Shown here piece by piece: positions 14,301 to 23,700 of a stretch of 64,000 nucleotides of DNA. Position 1 is the first letter of the stretch; the number at the start of each line of letters is the position of its first letter. The notes below the pieces were generated by a model. That model did no database searches and was not told the origin of the DNA. It was given only the letters and a program-made list of their open reading frames with translations. The DNA lies in the NCBI GenBank assembly GCA_029339505.1, contig JAQISU010000081.1, forward strand, positions 21,787,501-21,851,500, given 5' to 3'. This stretch comes from Unio delphinus (Eukaryota > Mollusca > Bivalvia > Unionida > Unionidae). The position numbers were made by a program, and so were the translations under genes.

Positions 14301-17300
14301 TTTGTGAAGAAATAAAAAATTAAACAACAAATCTTTCGAAAATGAATTTGATATGTGACGTTAAATAAAGATTTTAAAGTAATGAAACACTTTTCCTATG
14401 AGCAAATCCTAAACTATAATGCAGTAAACAAACACTGTCTAGTATTGGTGTTGATCGGAATTTGCAGTGTGACGTGACTATTCATTTTTCCTTGTTTCTA
14501 CATATAGATGAATATTTGAGGACTTCATCTGGATATTTGCTGGTGTTGATTAAAAGTCATGAGTGAATGCTATTTAAATAGAGAAAATCCATATTTTTGA
14601 GAAACTTCTTAGTTATATAATTTTGCTAAAATGACAGATATGAGCTTTAGAAGTCAACACATAGCAGTAAGTTAAAACGTATAGCCACATTCCAAACTCT
14701 GTGGAGTTTGTTTTAATAATCCTCTTTTTCTGGTAAAGACTTGATAACAAAAATCTGGACTAAATGAATGACACATTCCTGTGTTTATTATAAAAAAAAT
14801 CTGTACTTTCAAAATTTCAAAGGACTTCACACTGAAACCATGGGATGCAGAGCACATGTCTACAAATGGTGGACAAACTGTTACAAACATCTGTTGAGTG
14901 CTTTAATCCTGTGAATAAGCTAACGGTTCATAATTATTTTCTAAATTCATTTTCAATGCAATGTAAGTGATAATTATGTGTATGCAGGCTTCATTTTAGT
15001 AGTACTGGGTATCTTAATGGAACCTGCCATGAAATTCGTCAAAAGGCATCATCATGCAATATAGAGCTAACATGAATGAATAATTTGTAATCGAATCCTT
15101 TACATGCATATTTCAGTTGACCTGTGTGATCTGGAAAATTCAATTTTCCTAATGGAAAATTACACTAAACTGTAAACAAGTTCGCTTCCATGTCTCTATA
15201 GGCTTGAACTCATATCTTGTTTATCTTAAAAACTCAATTTTCACAACCCTCAATCATGGACGTGATAAAGTCAAAGACACAACATAAATAACACTACTTA
15301 CCAAGAATTAGAACTGTTTTCCCCTCATAATCATCCGGATCAGTGGATATAGATTCATACCCTTCTGTATACTCAATCCCAGGAACATCAGGGATATTGG
15401 GCTGGGATATCCCTGTTGCTACTATGAGTTTCCTTTAAAATATACAAAAGTCATGCAGTTTAAAAAAGTATGTTATATGACTTTGAACTGACTCACACCC
15501 CTTAAATAACAAATACATGGAAACATGAAATGAGTTGACAAAAGAGAGCACTTCTCACCTGTGTTACATATTCATTCAGATTTGAGTTTTGTATTTGTCA
15601 TTATCCAAGGTGATGAATACCGAGTTATGATGGAAACAAATCATGTGATTGATATAGATCACAGTTTTTATTATTACATGTATATTGTGATGCTGTCCTG
15701 CTCAAGAGATGTTTAAATCCAGTTTGTCAACTGTAGAAGCAAAAGTTAGTTATGATGATCTAATTTTTGATGTCACAGTAGTACTACTTATGATCCGTGA
15801 ATGTCAGGTATGATGACTGTACAAACAACAGTGTCTGAGAAACTCCTCAAGACATGATGGGTGTACATGATCACTGGAGAATGAAATGTAGGTCACACTG
15901 ACCTGCTTTAGGATGCAGGTGTAATACTCCCCAGTATCCATGTACATATATATATTTATGACAAAAGCAGAAAAGTCCAAGAAAAAAAAGACATAAACAT
16001 AAAAGTGTACATGACACTTGCACATGGAAGCATATAAGCAAAATACTTTTAGCACGTATTATTCAGGCTGCATGCACAATCAACTTGTATGAGAAAGCAT
16101 TATCTGTAACACAGAGAGGCATCCATGAACTGTGACACCGAGGGTATATCAAAGCCTCTCCTGCATTTTGTGCAAGAAAGATGGAAAAGCAGACACTATC
16201 AAAAGAATTTTAAAAAAGTAACGCTTACAAAATTTATTTATTTCTTCATTGATAATATAAAGAAAATAATAATCTTATATGGTTTACCAATTTTAAACAT
16301 ATTCCAGAGCTGCAGACAAGAAAACCCTGGAATCCTCCAGCACAAACCTTTTCTTCAACTGATTACATTCATAAGACTATTGAAACTAGTGAAAAAAAAA
16401 TGGCAATACAATTGATAAATCCGAAATGACTAGTTAAGCTCCGCTCCCTTAGAGACAGTTACCATGACCCCCCCCCCAAGCTTCCCATTAAAATTGCTGA
16501 CTCATCACAGAATACAGGCACCATGTCATATTCTCTCTCGCGTATTCCCGATAAAATTTCAGTTAAATAACTCCCTGATCAGAGAAACTTTACAGTAAAG
16601 TGTTGCGGAAGACTTTGATCTACTTTACGCAAGGATATATACACGATATCAAAGGTTTGGAGTTTGAAAATAAGATTCGTGTTGAGCGAGAATGTGTCCA
16701 TCTCTGAAGAGAAGCAGCCAACACACTGTCTGCACATCAAAATTACGGAGGAAAAGTGTGAAGATGCATACTGTTGATGTAAAGTGATGTAAATTTAATG
16801 TTTTGCATTTTTTATGAACTATTTTTTATGTTTGAACTATTTAATACCCTGAAGTAATGGCAACTGTTATAGTACAAGTCATGCAGGTCATGTAGTCGAT
16901 TGGTACCGACTATTTAAGTAATCTGGCTATTTTTTGGTACGATTTGATTTCACATACATTAAATAGCGAGCATTCACTTTATCTGGATCCTCATACATCC
17001 ATATTCCTTTAGAAATTCATTATATACATACTGTTCAAGAAGTACACTCAGCAAAAAACAAATGTTAAAGAACAAAAAAGGAAAAAAAAAACAGTGACAT
17101 TTCTTATTTGTATTTATGTCACTGGGAGGATTTACTAATTGCAGTTATCAAAATTGTAACTTTATCACATGTTGTTTGGAAACCTAATAAATAATATATA
17201 ATCACTTCATCTGGCATTTCACTGAGTGGTGTAAACAGTTTCAGATATATGCACAAATAGCATTTCTTTTACTAATGAATGTGTATGATATTGAAAAATA

Positions 17301-20239
17301 AACATGTATTGTTGTAGTGTCAGTGGATATTGCTCCCATGTAGTAGGGCTAATTAAGTCCCTTACAGGGTTTTAAACTACACCACTGTTCCTGTATAAAA
17401 CGACTATATCCAACCTTCCTGAATTTCTCTCTTCTGCATTGCATGATCCCCATGCACATAGAAGCACCATTTTGTAAATATATACAAAAAAAATCATGAA
17501 AGTCTGTAATGCAGCTGTATTCTCACCACACGTCTGTTTGTGGGTAAAACATGGTGGATGTTACCATAGCACCAGACGCCCTTATCCGATTGGTCAACAT
17601 CTGTGGACTTGATTGACAGGTTGGATCTATGCATTGTTGACTATACAGCTAGTACTTCAATCAATTAGCCACAGGCTAAGCATAATACCATGCTGACTAT
17701 ACAGCTAGTACTTCAATCAATTAGCCACAGGCTAAGCATAATACCAGACATTTTCATTATATAAGGTTGTGGTAAACAAAATTTATCATTCCTATTTTAA
17801 TATCAGTCAATGGAATCACTTTTGGGTTCAGATATATTTTGAGAGGAATAATTTATTATTATCAAAGACACTGAATTTTTTAAAACTGATACACTACTTT
17901 TGGGATTACAGAAGTCTCAATAAAAGACATAAAGTCTATCAGCAAATTAGCACATCAAGGTCATTGGATTTCTTATTGGAACATACTATACTTTTTAATA
18001 CTTGTGATAAAACATTTAGGATTATTTGGGAATTTAAACACAAAACTGCCAAGTTCCTGTTCGATTTTCACTTTGGAATTTAAAGAAATGAACTATTTGT
18101 TGATTTTAACAAACTTGTTGGTTCTGCTTCTTTTATAACTTAGTTTAAGACCAAAGAGTTGTAACATTTTTAACAATTACTCTATAGACTTAGATAGGCA
18201 TGACTTACAAATGGGTAACCATATATAAATATGTCACACACATATAGACACATACATGCATCCACATACACTTGTACACACACATATGGACATATGCATG
18301 CATGCACACACACTTAAACACACAAACATGGTCTAAGAAAGCTGAGACAATCATGAAGATAAAATCAGCCACTCACCCACATTTGTAGGGGTTGCCATAC
18401 TGATCACTCATGGTGAAGACATGACCATCTGCTGCTGCCTCACAAGGCATCGCCTGAATATTGTGAATGTAGGTGTTAAACTGGACATTAAGACCTAGTT
18501 TTGTCTGGTAGTCATGAAGGTATTGTACTAAGTCATCAGAGTGGGGGAACATTTCATTGGAATAGTGTCGGAAAAGCAAACTCTCATCATCACTGAGGAG
18601 GGAATTCCAGTCATGTCGCAGGTTGAACTCTTTGTTTGTCTTTCCTGTATATCTTTTATTGATGCTGATCAATGTTTTATGACGGGGATAGAGTGTGAAA
18701 AAATCACCTGAAACAAAGAGAAAGAATGTGATGTTTACAATTAAAAGAAAATTTTAAACCGATCAAAGCTAATCATTACATTGAGAAAACTTAACTTATG
18801 TTTCCTGTGCTGTATATTTTATTATCCCATGACTCAGGCATGTTAGAAGTTTATATGCCATAGATGCATGTTACCAAGTGTGAGATTAATTACTAATGAT
18901 GTCCAATGATATCTGCAGTCTCTGTTTGAGTAGATATAGTCTGCAATGTGAGAGATAACATTTTGAAAACTGAAGCAGAAGACACTGAAAATTGCTTGTA
19001 TTTTTCATGCCATCCTGTAAATGAAAAATGAAAGAAAACATTAGAAGACAAAAAAGGAAGAAAATAATCAGGTAACAATGAGAGAGATAGAGTTGTTGTT
19101 GATTTGGCTTAAACACCATTTCTAAGAGCAAGATAAGCTTTACATGGTGGCCAGTATAATTGGTGGAGGAAAAGCCTGTAAAATCCCAGTAAACACCACT
19201 GACCCATGGGAAGCTACTGGCTACCTTTCTCAAATACCCACCTTGGCCAAGTCTGAGACTCAAACCCCACAGACAAACAGAGAGAGGTGAGATGGCAGTG
19301 ATCACTAAAGGCGAGCACTTTAGGCCACTTGAATAACAGTGAAACAGCAAATTTTCAAAGCTGAGAGAATGAATAAGATGAACTGATGAAAATGAAAACT
19401 GCTTTCATTTGTTGTGTCATTATGTACATGCATAATGAAAAAAGAACAACATCAAACTGAGTAAACATATTCATGAATCAATATGAGAAAAAAAAAAGAC
19501 TTACATTCTTTAATAACCATTCCTCCACGAATACCTTCTTTAATAACCATTCCTCCATTAATGCCCTCTTTAATAACCATTCATTCATTAATACATAATA
19601 ACAATTCCTCCAAGAATACCTTCTTTAATAATCATTCCTCCATTAATACCTTCTTTAATAACCATTCCTCCATGAATACCTTCTTTAAAAACTGTCACGA
19701 TTTATCCTGACCCACTTGTACATGTATAAAAGGTAATTCTGACCGACGTGTTTGATGTGTAAAATTGGCCAAGGTAAAGCTAATCCCCTTACGTAAGATG
19801 GTCTTAGTTGGGTCTAGAGAGCAGAAACGCGGCAAGGGTGGTTAAAAATGTCACGTAGGTGTGAAGCTTATGACCACATCAAAGGTAGCATGGCCGATGA
19901 GTAGGTGGACGTTAGTTACAGTTTCTCCAAGACAGACAGGTAGATTTGAATTGACCGTTCGACGATTGGACAGGGTCCAAGCACCACCCAATCAGAATGC
20001 GATATGGGTGAGCCCTTGTTTTAAACCAAGAATAATATCTTATGTTGATAGAAATTAAATTAGTTCGTTATAATCCACTGGAAGTGATTTTCAATAAGGA
20101 CAGGAACTCCGTTTGCCAGCCATGAATTGGTGCGTAAATCTTAAAATTCTGGGAATCTAAGAGATATACAGCTTCAAGGTCAGTGAAATAGTGTTCGATC
20201 TCTGCTTTATACAACTGCAATTTTAACTGAAGGATTGTC

Positions 20240-20293
<54 letters not shown>

Positions 20294-20731
20294 TACTAGA
20301 ATCGTAGTACAAATAACTAATTATCATGTTAATACGTTGCCTCTTATTTCGTGATGTTACTATGCTACATCTTATTTTGTGATGTAATATGTTGCTTCTT
20401 ATTTCGTTAGTTAATATGTTTGCATATTATTTCGCTAGTTAATATGTTTGCATCTTTGAAAAGATGAGTTGATATTTGTAAAGAATTATATTGCTTGCTA
20501 GCCGCCGTAAGAATTCATATTATGATTCACTGTGTGGTTATATTATGGTAGAGTAGCACATTTGTTTATGTATAGATTTCGCCATTGTTAAATTGACTGG
20601 TTGCAGTGTGTACAATTAGTATATGAATATTTGGATATTTGGGCATGCTTGTGGAAAAAATATACAGACATCTAATCGTAGTAATATTATAATACGGTGA
20701 TATTTTATATATTTTTATGTGTTTGTGTGTG

Positions 20732-20791
<60 letters not shown>

Positions 20792-23700
20792 CCTGCGTGT
20801 ATGTACTGATATGACGCAGTGTATGGATGTCTGCGGAATTATTTTCTGATACCGTGTTATTGCGCCATTGTGTATATTGCGAGAAGCGTGTGTGGTAATT
20901 TCGATGTGTGCGCATGCGTGACCAAAACCGTTACCGCCATAGCTGATGGTTAACTATTGATTTCGTGTGAGGTAAAATTTTATGACCCCTATGTTAATGC
21001 CTTGTGGTTTTTCACAGGAAGCTTTGAGTGACAGACTTGAGAAGTTTTGTCATAGTCTCGGATTGAGAGACGGAAGGAAGGAGAAGTAGAAGGAGCTACG
21101 AGGAGAGAAGGAAATTATAAGTTGGAGTAGATAGACAGGAGGAACGTGGAACGGAAGTGGAGAAGACAGGAGGGACAAAGAGTCAAAGGAGGAAAGGAAA
21201 GGAGGAGAAAGACGGAAGGAAGCGTGTAACAGAGAAAATTAGATGAGTATATCACAAGGACAGGGGAAATTATACTCACACTAAGGAATCACGTGATAAA
21301 CTAGGCCGTCACTTGGTCAAGGGAGAGACGAGTGATTGTTAAGTATCGTATAAAGTTCACATTTTATGAAATTGTTATTAATTGAATTTTATCTTCGTGT
21401 TTATTTATAATGTAACCATTGGCATTGCTGACTGGGGGCTTACAGCTATAAATCTATCATCAATAATTTAACATTTTTAATTACGGGTCAGGGGAACTTC
21501 CTCACAAGTCATTTAAATATTTCGGAACAACCCCACCCCTAGACCACGGGCCGCCACAATAACCATTCCTCCATTAATACCTTCTTTAATAACCATTCCT
21601 CCATTAATACCTTCTTTAATAACCATTTCTCCATTAATAGTTCTTTAATAACAATTCCTCCATGAATACCTTCTTTAATAACCATTCCTTCATGAATACT
21701 TTCTTTAATAACCATTCCTCCACTAATACATAGGAAGTTCTTTAATGAACATTCCTCCATTAATACCTTCTTTTAAAACCATTTTTCCATTAATACCTTC
21801 TTTAATAACCATTCCTCATTAATACCTTCTTTAATAACCATTCCTCCACTAATACATAGGAAGTTCTTTAATGACCATTCCTCCATTAATACCTTCTTTT
21901 AAAACCATTTTTCCATTAATACCTTCTTTAATAACCATTCCTCATTAATACCTTCTTTAATAACCATTCCTCCCTGAATACCTTCTTTAATAACCATTCC
22001 TTCATGAATACCTTCTTTAATAACCATTCCTCCATTAATACCTTCTTTAATAACCATTCTTCCACTAATACATTGGAAGTTCTTTAATGACCATTCCTCC
22101 ATTAATACCTTCTTTAATAACAATTCCTCCATAAATACCTTCTTTAATAACCATTCCTCCATGAATACCTTCTTTAATAACCATTCCTCCAATAATACCT
22201 TCTTTAATAACCATTCGTCCATGAATACCTTCTTTAATAACCATTCGTCCATGAATACCTTCTTTAATAACCATTCCTCCATGAATACCTTCTTTAATAA
22301 CCATTCCTCCATGAATAACTTCTTTAATAACCATTCCTCCATCAATTCCTTCTTTAATAACCATTCCTCCATGAATACCTTCTTTAATAACCATTCCTCC
22401 ATCAATTCCTTCTTTAATAACCATTCCTCCATTAATACATTCTTTAATAACCATTCCTCCATTAATAATATAACCATGTGTTACGATTTACATATTTTGG
22501 AAATATTGTGCATGTATAAGTTCTGTAAAACTATTTCATTTGAACTATGAATTTATTGCAGAAAATAATGTAATATAAGATTTCCAGGTAAATTATAGGC
22601 TGAACAAGTTGCATGTTTTGCATTTTCAAAGCACGTTTCCTTCAGCAGATGAAAAATAACAAGTTTCCATTCAGCAGTGGATGCAATAAAATTTACATAA
22701 CCAACTGTCAAACTTACATGTCATATAGAAAAAATTACTATAATTCATAGTCCAATTTACATGTCATAAAGCAAAACTTAGTATAATTCAGTCTAATGAA
22801 CATGTCATACAGTCAATTATACATGTCAAACTCTCCAAATTTTATCCTCAATGGACTTCATTTTTAAGAAAAGCCACTTCACTTCCTGTTCTTTCAAAAA
22901 AGTTTAAAATGTGTGGTAAAATGGTGCAATCTCATCATGTGAAAAAAATCACAGCACTGTCTAATGTGTGCAAATGATGATGTTAGGATAGAGCTTACAC
23001 TACCAACTATCAGCCAATCAGAAATAAGCTTTCACAAGTAATATTATTTGTGATAGATTGATGCACAATTTAAAACTCAAGGAGTCTTAGGATTCCAAGG
23101 CCAGATGTAAAGTTGTTATTACCACCAGATCCTGGTCTGCATGTCTCATTTGAAATCATAGATACACAGTGGCCCCCTACTGTACAGCCTTCCCACTTAC
23201 AGAGTGGATATGGTCTGGGAAATCCTTAGACTGGGTTGCATTTTGTTGGCAGATTACTACCTAATTTCACTTAACTTTATTTACTAGCTTATAGAAATCA
23301 TTCATAATGTAGTTTTACATGACTTAATACAATACTCTCATGTTTTTTAAGGCACTACATTGACATAGACATGTTGGTTGGGTACGGTATTTAATAGCAC
23401 TGCAACACATGTTGATTATTTCATTGCATGGCAATTGGAGTAATGTGTTTTGTCCAAGGATACACTACAGTTGCTGATCAGGGATGATACATTGGTAGGA
23501 TTCGAACCCAAGCCATTTTGGATGTGGGCTTGGCATGCCAATCACTGAGCCACCATAGCTCACAGACCTGGTGGACCTTGCTCTAGTATCAGTTGCCTAT
23601 AAGTGAGCCACTACAGATCCCAGACCTGTTGGATCTTGTCTCAGTATAAGGTGGTGACCTCACTGAGCCACCAGAGCTCCCAGACCTATTGGACCCTGTC

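Larger units (their letters stand above)
19693..21558. mobile_element. LTR-like insertion (solo LTR candidate) inside the 30-bp minisatellite
   Basis: The minisatellite stops at 19692 and resumes at 21559. The insert begins TGTCACGATTTATCC and ends GGGCCGCCACA, the TG...CA ends of LTRs. The flanks AAAAC (19688-19692) and ATAAC (21559-21563) form a 5-bp duplication with one mismatch. At 1866 bp it contains TA and CA microsatellites and no coding frame, so it fits a solo LTR. Assignment to the gypsy group is a guess from the TGTCACG start. Confidence 0.6.
19505..22470. repeat. 30-bp minisatellite in intron 1, split by an insertion
   Basis: The unit is CCTTCTTTAATAACCATTCC plus TCCATGAATA. About six copies lie at 19505-19692 and about 30 at 21559-22470. 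A unit of 30 is a multiple of three, so open frames run through it on both strands: 129 codons plus, and 129 and 192 codons minus. They encode only the repeat and are probably not genes. A larger unit with CTAATACATAGGAAG is duplicated at about 21718 and 21842. Confidence 0.93.

Noticed and set aside
18886..19350. 154-codon minus-strand frame in intron 1
   Set aside because: It overlaps the family C SINE and has no FOXRED2 similarity or fitting splice sites.
21899..22550. Long open frames (129-192 codons) on both strands over the 30-bp repeat
   Set aside because: They are produced by a unit divisible by three with no stop; the peptide is pure repeat and the strands are equally open.
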